Below are positions 7,559-16,767 of a DNA stretch of 48,249 nucleotides, one piece after another. This stretch comes from Salibaculum sp031581025. Its GTDB lineage: Bacteria > Pseudomonadota > Alphaproteobacteria > Rhodobacterales > Rhodobacteraceae. Location of the stretch: NCBI RefSeq assembly GCF_031581025.1, contig NZ_JAVLCA010000020.1; one strand, written 5' to 3'. Below the pieces are notes generated by a model. That model searched no databases and was not told where the DNA came from. It worked only from the letters and a program-made list of their open reading frames with translations. The position numbers and the translations under genes are program-made. Position 1 is the first letter of the stretch; each line of letters opens with the position of its first letter.

Positions 7559-9813
7559 CAGCCCACCTTGCAGGCCGCCAGAACGGCCATGTTCAGGATG
7601 TCGCTGACAGTCGCCGTGGTCGAACAGATCTGGACGGGCCGGGCGATGCCCGACAGGATCGGCCCGATCACCGTCGCCCCCGCCATTTCCTGCATCAGCT
7701 TGACCGAGATCGACGCCGAGTGACGCGCAGGCACCACGAGGACATTGGCCGGACCGGTCAGCCGCGAGAAGGGGTAGTTTTCCATCGCCTTGGGATTCAG
7801 GGCGACATCGACAGTCATCTCACCCTCGTATTCGAAATCCACGCCGCGCGCGTCGAGTTCACGCGGCGCCATGTGCATCTTGGTTGCCCGCTCGGAGATC
7901 GGATAGCCGAATGTCGAGAACGAAAGGAAGGCCACGCGCGGTTCCAGCCCCAGATCACGCGCCACCGAGGCGCCGCGCTCCGCGATATCGGCCAAATCGC
8001 TCTCGTCCGGCCATTCATGCACCAGCGTGTCCGCGATCAGAACGATACGGCCCTTGTTGAGGACCGCCGAGACACCGACCGCCCCGTCATGGGGGCTGGC
8101 GTCGAAGACATGATTGATCAGCTCCAGCACATGGGCCGATTTCCGGGTCGCACCTGTGACCATGGCATCGGCATGGTCGTGAGCCAGCATCAAGGCAGAG
8201 AACACGTGCCTGTCCCGCGCGGCAAGCCGGTGGATATCGTGCCGGTCATGCCCCTTGCGCTGGAGCCGCTGGTAGAGGAATTCCTTGTAGGTCTCCAGGT
8301 GGCCGGTATTCGCAGCATTCACCACGCGCAACTCGCGCACCGCGTCGCCCAGACCCTCGGCCTCGAGCTTGTGTTTCACGTCCTGTTCGCGGCCCACGAC
8401 CAGGGCCCGGCCATAGCCGCCCCGCTGATAGGACACCGCAGCGCGCAACACGCGGGGGTCGTCGCCCTCGGCAAAGACCACCGTCGACTGGTTCTTGCGC
8501 GCCCGGGCATTGATGCCGCGCAGGATCGAGGCGGTCGGGTCCATCCGGGTCTTGAGCGCCTCTTCGTAGCCGTCCATGTCGACGATCGGGCGGCGGGCGG
8601 CGCCGGTTTCCATCCCGGCGCGTGCGACGGCGGGCGGCACCACGTGGATCAGGCGCGGATCGAAAGGGGTGGGGATGATGTAGTCCCGCCCGAAGGTCAG
8701 CTTGCGACCATAGGCCATGGCGACTTCGTCGGGCACGTCCTTGCGCGCCAGTTCTGCCAAGGCCTCGGCGCAGGCGATCTTCATCTCGTCGTTGATGGCA
8801 CGCGCGTGGATGTCGAGCGCGCCGCGAAACAGATAAGGAAAGCCCAGAACGTTATTGACCTGGTTGGGGTAGTCACTGCGCCCGGTGGCGACGATGGCAT
8901 CGACGCGCACCTCGTGCGCCTCTTCCGGGGTGATCTCCGGGTCGGGGTTGGCCATGGCGAAGATCACCGGGTTGTCGGCCATGCGTGCGACCATTTCGGG
9001 CGTCACGGCCCCCCTGACCGAAACGCCGAGGAAGACATCAGCCCCCGCCATCGCCTCTTCGAGGTTTCGCAGCTCGGTCGTGATCGCATGGGCCGACTTC
9101 CATTGGTTCATGCCCTCGGTGCGCCCCTGGTAGATGACACCCTTGGTGTCGCAGACGATGCAGTTCTCGTGACGCGCGCCCATGGCCTTGAGCAATTCGA
9201 TACAGGCGATTCCCGCGGCCCCGGCGCCGTTCAGCACGATGCGGCAATCCTCGATCTTCTTTCCCGACAGGTGCAGCGCGTTGATCAGCCCGGCGGCACA
9301 AATCACGGCGGTGCCGTGCTGGTCGTCGTGAAAGACGGGGATATCCATCTCTTCCTTCAGACGCTGCTCGATGATGAAGCACTCGGGCGCCTTGATATCC
9401 TCGAGGTTTATGCCGCCGAAGGTCGGCCCCATGAGCCGCACCGCCTTGCAGAATTCATCCGGGTCCTCGGTGTCCAGCTCGATGTCGATGGAATTGACGT
9501 CGGCGAACCGCTTGAACAGCACCGACTTGCCTTCCATCACCGGCTTGGAGCCGGCCGCGCCGAGGCTGCCCAGGCCCAGCACGGCAGTCCCGTTCGAGAT
9601 CACGGCCACAAGATTGCCCTTGTTGGTGTAATCGTAGACGGTTTCGGGGTTGGCGTGGATTTCCTCGCAGGGCATGGCAACGCCGGGCGAATAGGCGAGC
9701 GACAGGTCACGCTGCGTCGTCATGGGGACGGTGGCCTGCACTTCCCACTTGCCGGGCGTCGGCTCGATGTGGAATTGCAGCGCTTCCTGGCGCGTGATGC
9801 GTTGCTTGGTCAT
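7558..9813 (-). CDS. maeB: NADP-dependent malic enzyme with phosphotransacetylase-like C-terminal domain
   Basis: A 751-residue MaeB-type malic enzyme that decarboxylates malate to pyruvate. Residues about 1-400 are the malic domain and NAD(P)-binding domain, with YSPGVAMPC, DDQHGTAV, LNGAGAAGIAC and ANPDPEITPEEA visible. Residues about 430-751 resemble phosphotransacetylase but are usually regulatory in this family, binding acetyl-CoA. Length and architecture match the hybrid malic enzymes of alphaproteobacteria. GGGAGG precedes the ATG. It is transcribed away from mutS and coupled to the sugar kinase downstream. Confidence 0.95.
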   Translation of the reverse strand: MTKQRITRQEALQFHIEPTPGKWEVQATVPMTTQRDLSLAYSPGVAMPCEEIHANPETVYDYTNKGNLVAVISNGTAVLGLGSLGAAGSKPVMEGKSVLFKRFADVNSIDIELDTEDPDEFCKAVRLMGPTFGGINLEDIKAPECFIIEQRLKEEMDIPVFHDDQHGTAVICAAGLINALHLSGKKIEDCRIVLNGAGAAGIACIELLKAMGARHENCIVCDTKGVIYQGRTEGMNQWKSAHAITTELRNLEEAMAGADVFLGVSVRGAVTPEMVARMADNPVIFAMANPDPEITPEEAHEVRVDAIVATGRSDYPNQVNNVLGFPYLFRGALDIHARAINDEMKIACAEALAELARKDVPDEVAMAYGRKLTFGRDYIIPTPFDPRLIHVVPPAVARAGMETGAARRPIVDMDGYEEALKTRMDPTASILRGINARARKNQSTVVFAEGDDPRVLRAAVSYQRGGYGRALVVGREQDVKHKLEAEGLGDAVRELRVVNAANTGHLETYKEFLYQRLQRKGHDRHDIHRLAARDRHVFSALMLAHDHADAMVTGATRKSAHVLELINHVFDASPHDGAVGVSAVLNKGRIVLIADTLVHEWPDESDLADIAERGASVARDLGLEPRVAFLSFSTFGYPISERATKMHMAPRELDARGVDFEYEGEMTVDVALNPKAMENYPFSRLTGPANVLVVPARHSASISVKLMQEMAGATVIGPILSGIARPVQICSTTATVSDILNMAVLAACKVG

Positions 9814-9936
9814 CCGGATCCTCCCATGCCCTGCAAAGCCTTACAGCACGCGCGCGCGGGGGCAAGCGGGGTCTTTTGAGCTTTCGTCGTCCGGATGCGC
9901 TGGTTAGTTTCAGAACACACGCAGCCGGGGGAACGA

Positions 9937-12594
9937 ATGAGCGGCACATCGGCGGCTGTCACACCGATGATGGCACAATACCTTGAGATCAAGCAGGGCC
10001 ATCCCGATGCCCTGTTGTTCTACAGGATGGGCGACTTCTACGAGCTGTTTTTCGACGATGCCTCGGCCGCGGCCGAGGCCCTGGACATCGCCCTGACCAA
10101 GCGCGGCAAACACCTTGGCGAGGATATCGCCATGTGTGGCGTGCCCGTGCATTCCGCCGAGAATTATCTGCTGACCCTCATTCGCAAGGGGTTTCGCGTC
10201 GCGGTTTGCGAACAGATGGAGGACCCCGCCGAGGCCAAGAAGCGCGGCTCCAAGGCCGTGGTCAAGCGCGAGGTCGTGCGGCTGGTCACCCCCGGCACCC
10301 TGACGGAAGAGAGCCTGCTCGACGCGCGGCGCCACAACTATCTTGCCGCCCTGGCCGAGGTGCGCGGGCAGGTGGCCCTTGCCTGGGCCGATATCTCGAC
10401 GGGCAGCCTTTCGGTGATGACCTGCGCGCCGGTCGCATTGGGCCCGGAACTGGCCCGGCTGGCCCCGCGCGAGGTGCTGGTTTCTGAAAGCAAGGAACAG
10501 GACTTCGGCGCCCTGATAGAGGACGGCGGCGCGGCGTTGACCGTCTTGGGGAATGCAGCCTTTGACAGCACGAACGGCGTTTCGCGCCTGTGCAGGCTCT
10601 ATTCTGTGGACTCCCTGGATGGGTTCGGACATTTCGAACGGCACGAGATCGCCGCATTGGCGGCCGTGGTCGAATACCTCGAGATCACGCAAAAGGGCCA
10701 GCTTCCGCTGCTGCGTCCGCCGGTAAAAGAACACCGGAATGCGGCCATGCAGATCGACGCGGCAACGCGGCGATCACTGGAGCTTACAACATCCATGTCC
10801 GGGGGGCGCGCAGGGTCGCTTCTGGGTGCAATCGACCGAACCGTGACAGCAGGCGGTGCCCGGCTGCTGGAACGGCGGATTTCGGCACCGTCGCGGTCGT
10901 TGGAAACCGTGCAATCCCGGCTGGACAGTGTCGAATGGGCGCTTGGGCAGGCCGGTCTGACCGAGGAACTGCGCGATACCCTCAGATCGGTTCACGATCT
11001 GGATCGGGCGCTATCGCGGCTGGCGCTGGATCGGGGCGGCCCGCGCGACATGGCTGCACTGCGCAGCTCCATCGGCGCGGCGCAGGACATTCACCGCTTG
11101 CTGCCTGACGACATGCCCGACCTGCTTGCCTCGGCCCGGAGCGATCTTGTCGGACTGGAAGAGATAGGCGCGCTGCTCGAGTCCGCGCTTGTCGCCGATC
11201 CGCCGCTGCTGACGCGCGACGGGGGATTCATCGCGGCCGGGTATGACAGTGAACTGGACGAATTCCGCAAACTGTGCGACGAAGGACGCTCGGTCATCGC
11301 CGCGTTGCAATCGGATTACGCCGAAAAGACGGGCGTGGCGGCCCTGAAGATCAAGCACAACAACGTGCTGGGATATTTTATCGAGACCACGGCGACCCAC
11401 GCCGAGAAGATGATGAAGCCGCCCCTGTCGGAAACCTTCATCCACCGCCAGACGACGGCCAACCAGGTGCGTTTCACCACGCTGGAACTCAGCGAACTCG
11501 AAACCCGAATCCTGAATGCCGGGGGCCGGGTCCTGGAAATCGAAAAAAGGCTCTATTCAGGCCTGAAGCAGCAAATCCTTGACCATTCGGCGCATCTTTC
11601 AACACTCGCTCGGGCGCTGGCCGAGCTTGACGTGATCTTTGCGCTGGCCCGGCTGGCCCGTGAAGAGGGCTGGACCCGCCCACAAGTCGACGACAGCCGA
11701 AGCTTTGACATTTCGGGGGGGCGTCATCCGGTTGTCGAGGCCGCCCTCAAACGGGACGGCACGCCCTTCGTCGCCAATGATTGCGACCTCACCGATCAGT
11801 CCATATGGCTTCTGACCGGACCCAACATGGCCGGCAAATCGACCTTCCTGAGACAGAATGCGCTGATCGCAGCGCTGGCCCAGACCGGATCGTTCGTTCC
11901 GGCGAAGTCGGCGCATACCGGCTTGGTTAGCCAGGTCTTCAGCAGGGTCGGCGCCTCGGACGACCTGGCACGGGGCCGATCGACCTTCATGGTCGAGATG
12001 GTCGAGACGGCGGCGATCCTGAATCAGGCCGACGACCGGGCGCTGGTGATCCTGGACGAGATCGGGCGCGGTACCTCGACCTATGACGGGCTGTCCATCG
12101 CCTGGGCGACGCTGGAACACCTGCATGAGGTGAACCGGAGCCGCTGCCTTTTTGCAACGCATTACCACGAGCTGACGGCCCTGTCAGGCCGGCTGGACGG
12201 GGTCGAGAACGCCACGATCCGCGTCCGCGAGTGGGAGGGTGAGGTGATATTCCTGCACGAGGTCATGCGCGGCACGGCCGAAGGTAGCTACGGTGTGCAG
12301 GTCGCGCGGCTGGCCGGCCTGCCCCCTGCCGTGGTGGAGCGCGCCAAGATCGTCCTCGACATGCTGGAAAAGGGCGAGCGAGAGACCGGTCGCGGGCCGG
12401 ACACGCTGATTGACGACCTGCCTTTGTTTTCGGCGACGCCGAAAAGCCCTGCACCCAAAGCATCAGGCGACTCCGAGGTGGAACAGCGTCTGAAAGACGT
12501 GCATCCCGATACGCTCACGCCTCGGGATGCACTTGATCTTGTCTACGAACTCAAGGCGCTCAGGTCTCCGGCGTCGCCTGAGGGGTCGAGCTGA
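9937..12594 (+). CDS. mutS: DNA mismatch repair protein MutS
   Basis: MutS recognises base mismatches and small loops and starts mismatch repair. The mismatch-reading motif GDFYELF gives F34 and E36. The ATPase Walker A GPNMAGKST begins near residue 628, and ILDEIGRGTSTYDG and FATHYHEL follow. I prefer the ATG at 9937 (885 residues), preceded by GGGGGAACG; an in-frame ATG at 9895 adds 14 unusual residues. Its 3' end overlaps the end of convergent grpE by 35 bp. The protein length is normal. Confidence 0.96.
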   Translation: MSGTSAAVTPMMAQYLEIKQGHPDALLFYRMGDFYELFFDDASAAAEALDIALTKRGKHLGEDIAMCGVPVHSAENYLLTLIRKGFRVAVCEQMEDPAEAKKRGSKAVVKREVVRLVTPGTLTEESLLDARRHNYLAALAEVRGQVALAWADISTGSLSVMTCAPVALGPELARLAPREVLVSESKEQDFGALIEDGGAALTVLGNAAFDSTNGVSRLCRLYSVDSLDGFGHFERHEIAALAAVVEYLEITQKGQLPLLRPPVKEHRNAAMQIDAATRRSLELTTSMSGGRAGSLLGAIDRTVTAGGARLLERRISAPSRSLETVQSRLDSVEWALGQAGLTEELRDTLRSVHDLDRALSRLALDRGGPRDMAALRSSIGAAQDIHRLLPDDMPDLLASARSDLVGLEEIGALLESALVADPPLLTRDGGFIAAGYDSELDEFRKLCDEGRSVIAALQSDYAEKTGVAALKIKHNNVLGYFIETTATHAEKMMKPPLSETFIHRQTTANQVRFTTLELSELETRILNAGGRVLEIEKRLYSGLKQQILDHSAHLSTLARALAELDVIFALARLAREEGWTRPQVDDSRSFDISGGRHPVVEAALKRDGTPFVANDCDLTDQSIWLLTGPNMAGKSTFLRQNALIAALAQTGSFVPAKSAHTGLVSQVFSRVGASDDLARGRSTFMVEMVETAAILNQADDRALVILDEIGRGTSTYDGLSIAWATLEHLHEVNRSRCLFATHYHELTALSGRLDGVENATIRVREWEGEVIFLHEVMRGTAEGSYGVQVARLAGLPPAVVERAKIVLDMLEKGERETGRGPDTLIDDLPLFSATPKSPAPKASGDSEVEQRLKDVHPDTLTPRDALDLVYELKALRSPASPEGSS

Positions 12595-13135
12595 CACCAA
12601 CCTGCGCAGGGCGCAGGAGGCGGTCGTGCAACATGAAGCCGGTCGCGGACACCTGGATGATGTCACCTGAACTGGTGTTGGGAACCGGGGCTTCGAACAT
12701 GGCCTCGTGGGATTGCGGGTCGAACTTGTCGCCCAGCTCGGGCCGGATGGGCGTGATCCCGTGCTTTTCGAAAACCTTGAGCAGCTCGCGCATGGTCAAC
12801 TCGACACCCTCCAGGAGGGCCTTGTCGAACTCGCTGGCCTCTTCGCCATCCTGACGCAGCGCCCGTTCGAGGTTGTCGTAGATCGGCAGCAGATCCCGTG
12901 CGAGGCGCGAGCCACCGTAGGTCTCGGCCTCGCGCCGGTCGCGATCAGCCCGCTTGCGGGTGTTCTCGGCATCGGCGAGCGCCCGGGCGTAAGCATCCTT
13001 CAAGTCAGCGTTCTCGGCGCGCAGGGCCTCGATCTCGTCACCCTCGGCGGCCAGGTCATCCAGCGACATCGGCTCTTCGGCCGTGTCCTCCATAGGCTCT
13101 TCAGGGATCTGCTCGTCTTGTTTCGCTTTGCTCAT
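12560..13135 (-). CDS. grpE: Nucleotide exchange factor GrpE
   Basis: GrpE is the nucleotide exchange factor of DnaK. It has an acidic N-terminus rich in E and D, a long helical coiled-coil region (EIEALRAENADLKDAYARAL) and the C-terminal beta domain (HGITPIRPELGDKFDPQSHE). At 191 residues it is a usual size. It lies 10 bp downstream of hrcA on the same strand, so the two heat-shock genes are co-transcribed. Its last codons run 35 bp into the end of mutS on the opposite strand. Confidence 0.95.
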   Translation of the reverse strand: MSKAKQDEQIPEEPMEDTAEEPMSLDDLAAEGDEIEALRAENADLKDAYARALADAENTRKRADRDRREAETYGGSRLARDLLPIYDNLERALRQDGEEASEFDKALLEGVELTMRELLKVFEKHGITPIRPELGDKFDPQSHEAMFEAPVPNTSSGDIIQVSATGFMLHDRLLRPAQVGVSSTPQATPET

Positions 13136-13145
13136 GCTCGCCTTC

Positions 13146-14207
13146 CTATCCGCGTTTCGAGATCAGTTTCCCGACCAACTGCGCGGTGTAATCCACAACT
13201 GGCACGATCCGCCCGTAGTTCAGGCGGGTCGGGCCGATGACGCCAACGGCGCCAACGATCTTTCGGTCCGCGTTCATATATGGAGAGACGACCAAAGATG
13301 AACCCGAAAGTGAAAAAAGCTTGTTCTCCGAGCCGATAAAAATCCGCACACCATCACCGGTTTCCGCCAGATCAAGGAAATCGACGATGTCCTGCTTGCG
13401 CTCCAGATCATCAAAGAGCGACCGGATGCGATCCAGGTCGGTTTCGTCCTGGTCCGCGATCAGGTTGCCGCGCCCGCGCACGATCAGCCGTTCGGATGAT
13501 TCGCCCGGGTTTTCCCAGATCGCGGCACCGTTCTCGACCAGTTCGCGTGCGAGGGTGTCGATCTCCTGTCGCCGCGCGTCGATCTCTCGCGCAATGGCGG
13601 TGCTCAGCTCGGCCAGTGTGCGGCCTTCGGCGATGGCGTTGATGAAATTCGCCGCCTCCCGCATGGAAGAGGGGGTTTGGCCCGGCGGCGGAGTAAAAAC
13701 CCGGTTCTCGACATGGCCATCGGCGTAAACGAGCACGACAAGCGCCCGGTCGGGGCCCAGGTTCACAAAGTCGATATGCTTGATCGGGGCCTCGTGCTTG
13801 GGGGTCAGGACAAGACTGGCACCATGGGTGACACCGGAGAGCGCCGATCCGATCCTGTCCAGCGCGGTGCTGACATCCTGGTCGTTCCCGCCAAGGGTCT
13901 GGTCAATGCGGGCCCGGTCCTCGCCGTCGAGGTCGCCAACCTCGAGCAATCCATCCACGAACATGCGCAGGCCAAGCTGCGTCGGAACCCGTCCGGCGCT
14001 GATGTGGGGGCTGTCGAGCAGGCCGAGATATTCGAGGTCCTGCATCACGTTGCGAATGGTCGCCGCACTGACCTTTTCAGCGAGGGCACGGGTCAGCGTT
14101 CGGGACCCCACTGGAGCACCCGTATCGAGGTAGCCCTCGACCACGCGGCGGAAAACCTCGCGCGAGCGGTCGTTGAGTTCCGATATGGAGGGTGTCTGCT
14201 CAGTCAT
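13146..14207 (-). CDS. hrcA: Heat-inducible transcription repressor HrcA
   Basis: HrcA represses groESL and related operons by binding CIRCE elements, and depends on GroEL for activity. The N-terminal winged helix (SEVFRR-like start, VGSRTL, SAATIRNVMQDLE, SPHISAGRVPT) is followed by the ligand-like domain with VVSPYMN near the end. I place the start at MTEQTPSISEL (353 residues), since an upstream ATG at 14255 adds 16 residues that do not fit the family. I see no CIRCE sequence in its own promoter region, so autoregulation through CIRCE is not evident here. Confidence 0.93.
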   Translation of the reverse strand: MTEQTPSISELNDRSREVFRRVVEGYLDTGAPVGSRTLTRALAEKVSAATIRNVMQDLEYLGLLDSPHISAGRVPTQLGLRMFVDGLLEVGDLDGEDRARIDQTLGGNDQDVSTALDRIGSALSGVTHGASLVLTPKHEAPIKHIDFVNLGPDRALVVLVYADGHVENRVFTPPPGQTPSSMREAANFINAIAEGRTLAELSTAIAREIDARRQEIDTLARELVENGAAIWENPGESSERLIVRGRGNLIADQDETDLDRIRSLFDDLERKQDIVDFLDLAETGDGVRIFIGSENKLFSLSGSSLVVSPYMNADRKIVGAVGVIGPTRLNYGRIVPVVDYTAQLVGKLISKRG

Positions 14208-14232
14208 GTCTGCGGTCCGGGTTCGATCGGAC

Positions 14233-14262
14233 ACATTAAATACCGCACCATCCAAAGGTCAA
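14233..14262 (-). promoter_or_regulatory. Candidate hrcA promoter
   Basis: On the minus strand TTGACC (14257-14262) is followed after 18 bp by TAATGT (14233-14238), 26 bp before the hrcA ATG. The -35 element is good; the -10 is weak. This is a visual match only. Confidence 0.3.
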
Positions 14263-14325
14263 TCGGGGTTGGAATTGCAGGGCAGGGCGCGTATCCCCGC
14301 GCCGAAGCGGATGAAGGATGAAACC

Positions 14326-15036
14326 ATGCGACCCTCTGGACGGACCCTGGACGAGATGCGGCCGATTTCAATTGAAACCGGTGTCACGAAACACGCAGAG
14401 GGATCCTGCCTGATCCGGGTCGGGGATACGCATGTCCTGTGCACGGCCTCGATCGAGGAGCGGGTGCCACCCTTCATCAAGGGCTCGGGGCTGGGCTGGG
14501 TCACGGCGGAATACGGCATGTTGCCCCGCTCCACCGGCAGCCGGATGCGGCGCGAGGCCACGGCTGGCAAGCAGGGCGGGCGCACCGTGGAAATCCAGCG
14601 GCTGATCGGGCGGAGCCTGCGCGCCGGAACAGACCGCGTCGCACTGGGTGAGCGACAGATCACGGTCGACTGCGATGTGATCCAGGCCGATGGCGGCACC
14701 CGGTGTGCCGCGATTACCGGCGGTTGGGTTGCCCTGAAGCTGGCAGTTCAGAAACTGATCAAGGCAGGCGACCTTGCCCATGATCCGCTGGAACGCCCCG
14801 TCGGCGCTGTCAGCTGTGGGATCTATGCAGGCCAGGCCGTGTTGGACCTGGACTATCCCGAGGACAGCGAAGCCGGCGTCGACGGTAACTTCGTGATGAC
14901 CGGGGACCAGATGATCGAGGTGCAGATGTCCGCCGAAGGCGCCACCTTCTCGCGCGGGCAGATGGATGACCTGATGGAATTGGCGCAGAAGGGCGTCGCC
15001 GAGCTGGGCCGGCTGCAGACGGAGGCCCTGGGGTGA
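14326..15036 (+). CDS. rph: Ribonuclease PH
   Basis: RNase PH is a phosphate-dependent 3'-to-5' exoribonuclease that trims tRNA 3' ends. The start MRPSGRTLDE, and then SIETGVTKHAEGSCL, GLGWVTAEYGMLPRST and the C-terminal region, match the family along the whole 236 residues. The ATG at 14326 follows AAGGATGA; longer in-frame starts at 14173 or 14311 would add non-family residues. It is divergent from hrcA, and its stop overlaps the GTG start of rdgB (GTGA). Confidence 0.95.
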   Translation: MRPSGRTLDEMRPISIETGVTKHAEGSCLIRVGDTHVLCTASIEERVPPFIKGSGLGWVTAEYGMLPRSTGSRMRREATAGKQGGRTVEIQRLIGRSLRAGTDRVALGERQITVDCDVIQADGGTRCAAITGGWVALKLAVQKLIKAGDLAHDPLERPVGAVSCGIYAGQAVLDLDYPEDSEAGVDGNFVMTGDQMIEVQMSAEGATFSRGQMDDLMELAQKGVAELGRLQTEALG

Positions 15037-15644
15037 GGCGAAAGTTCGAGGGCCGTGCGCTTCTGGTTGCGACCCATAACCACGGGAAATTGGAGGAAAT
15101 CGCCGATCTCCTTGGACCGTTCGGGGTTTCGATCAGTTCGAACGCAGACCATGACCTGCCCGAGCCGGACGAGACCGAGACGACATTTGTCGGCAATGCC
15201 CGGATAAAGGCGCATGCCGGCGCCCGCGCGACGGGGCTTCCCACGCTGGCGGATGACAGCGGCATCACGGTCGACGGCCTGGATGGTGCACCGGGGGTGC
15301 ATACCGCGGACTGGGCCGAAGGGCCTGGCGGGCGCGATTTCATCAAGGCCATGACCCGGACCTGGGAAGAATTGTCGGCGCGCAATGTGCCCGCGCCGCG
15401 CTTGGCACAGTTTCGCTGCACACTGGTGCTTGCCTGGCCGGACGGGCACGACGAGATTTTCGAAGGCATCATGCCCGGCCGGATCGTCTGGCCGATGCGC
15501 GGAGAGCAGGGGCATGGCTATGACCCGATCTTTCAACCGGATGGCTATGACGTGACCTTTGGCGAGATGGATCGCTGGGAGAAAAACCGGATCAGCCATC
15601 GCGCGAGGGCCTTTGAAAAGCTGGTCGAGGGCTGCTTTGCCTGA
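15033..15644 (+). CDS. rdgB: XTP/dITP diphosphatase (RdgB/HAM1)
   Basis: RdgB hydrolyses non-canonical purine nucleotides (dITP, XTP) to monophosphates and keeps them out of DNA and RNA. LVATHNHGKLEEI at the N-terminus is the (S/T)xNxxK substrate motif, and ADDSGITVDGLDGAPGVHTADWA is split by the expected SGL-type segment; GYDPIF and a C-terminal SHRARAF complete the family pattern. The start is GTG, overlapping the rph stop. It sits between rph and hemW in one operon. At 203 residues the length is normal. Confidence 0.95.
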   Translation: MRRKFEGRALLVATHNHGKLEEIADLLGPFGVSISSNADHDLPEPDETETTFVGNARIKAHAGARATGLPTLADDSGITVDGLDGAPGVHTADWAEGPGGRDFIKAMTRTWEELSARNVPAPRLAQFRCTLVLAWPDGHDEIFEGIMPGRIVWPMRGEQGHGYDPIFQPDGYDVTFGEMDRWEKNRISHRARAFEKLVEGCFA

Positions 15645-16767
15645 TCCGGGTTTCGGGCTCTATATTCACTGGCCCTTTTGCCAGGCGAAATGTCCCTATT
15701 GCGACTTCAACTCGCATGTCTGGGGCGTGATCGACCAGGATGACTGGACAGAAGCCTATCTGAGAGAGCTTGACCGCATCGCGGCTGAAACGGGTGATCG
15801 GGTGCTGCGGTCGGTCTTCTTTGGCGGCGGGACACCCAGCCTGATGGAAGGCCGAACAGTCGAGCGCATCCTCGACCGGGTGCAACGGAACTGGCGTTTC
15901 GAGAACGAGGTCGAAATCACGTTGGAAGCAAACCCGACATCTGTGGAGGCCGGACGTTTTGCGGCTTATCGCCAGGCTGGCGTGAATCGGGTGTCGCTCG
16001 GGCTGCAGGCGCTGAAGGATGATGACCTGAGGCGGCTGGGGCGTTTGCATACGGCACGGGATGGACTGCAGGCGCTTGACGTCGCCCGCGGGGTCTTCGA
16101 TCGGGTGAACTTCGATCTGATCTATGCGCGGCAGGATCAGTCGGTGGCGGCATGGGCCGGCGAACTGGCACAGGCGCTGGCCTATGAGCCGGCGCATTTG
16201 TCCCTCTACCAGTTGACCATCGAGGACGGCACCGCCTTCGGTGACCGGTTTGCCCGTGGCAAACTGCCCGGTTTGCCGAACGAAGACCAAGGCACCGCCC
16301 TCTGGGAGGTCACCCAGACCAAGACGGAACGGGCGGGGCTGCCGGCCTATGAGGTATCGAACCATGCCAAGCCCGGCCAGGAAAGCCGGCACAACCTGAT
16401 TTACTGGCAGGGCGGCGATTATGCCGGGATCGGTCCGGGTGCGCACGGGCGATTGACGTTTGACGGTCGGCGTTATGCAACGGAAACCGACAAGGACCCA
16501 CGCACCTGGCTGGACGCGACGAAAGACGGATCGAGCGAGCAGCGCAGCGTATTATCAGAGGACGAGGTTTTGCAGGAAAAGCTCCTGATGGGGCTGCGCG
16601 TGACCGACGGGGTCGTGTTGGACTTCGGCGAGAAGAAAAGATTAAGTAATAATATCAAATACTTGGCAGAAATCGGATTGGTCGACATGACCGACGGCGC
16701 GCTGCATATCACGGCCCGCGGACGGCCGCTCTTGAACGCAGTGCTCGACCGGCTGTTGAACGGTTAA
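15637..16767 (+). CDS. hemW: Heme chaperone HemW (radical SAM, formerly HemN-like)
   Basis: HemW belongs to the coproporphyrinogen III oxidase-like radical SAM family and is now regarded as a heme chaperone. The cluster motif is C15-x3-C19-x2-C22 in FCQAKCPYC. FFGGGTPSL and the ANP region follow. I choose the TTG at 15637 (376 residues), which overlaps the rdgB stop and has GAGGG upstream. The only alternative in frame is an ATG at 15559, which would overlap rdgB by 86 bp and add residues unlike the family. The stop codon overlaps that of convergent parB in TTAA. Confidence 0.9.
   Translation: MPDPGFGLYIHWPFCQAKCPYCDFNSHVWGVIDQDDWTEAYLRELDRIAAETGDRVLRSVFFGGGTPSLMEGRTVERILDRVQRNWRFENEVEITLEANPTSVEAGRFAAYRQAGVNRVSLGLQALKDDDLRRLGRLHTARDGLQALDVARGVFDRVNFDLIYARQDQSVAAWAGELAQALAYEPAHLSLYQLTIEDGTAFGDRFARGKLPGLPNEDQGTALWEVTQTKTERAGLPAYEVSNHAKPGQESRHNLIYWQGGDYAGIGPGAHGRLTFDGRRYATETDKDPRTWLDATKDGSSEQRSVLSEDEVLQEKLLMGLRVTDGVVLDFGEKKRLSNNIKYLAEIGLVDMTDGALHITARGRPLLNAVLDRLLNG

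Noticed and set aside
8372..8381. Half parS TGTTTCACGT within maeB
   Set aside because: The second half of the palindrome does not match; coding sequence explains it.
7720..9879. 719-codon open frame antisense to maeB
   Set aside because: It mirrors the high-GC3 codons of the malic-enzyme gene; its translation has no recognisable domain and maeB is certain.
9895..9936. Upstream ATG start for mutS
   Set aside because: The 14 extra residues do not resemble MutS N-termini, and the ATG at 9937 has a purine-rich site before it.
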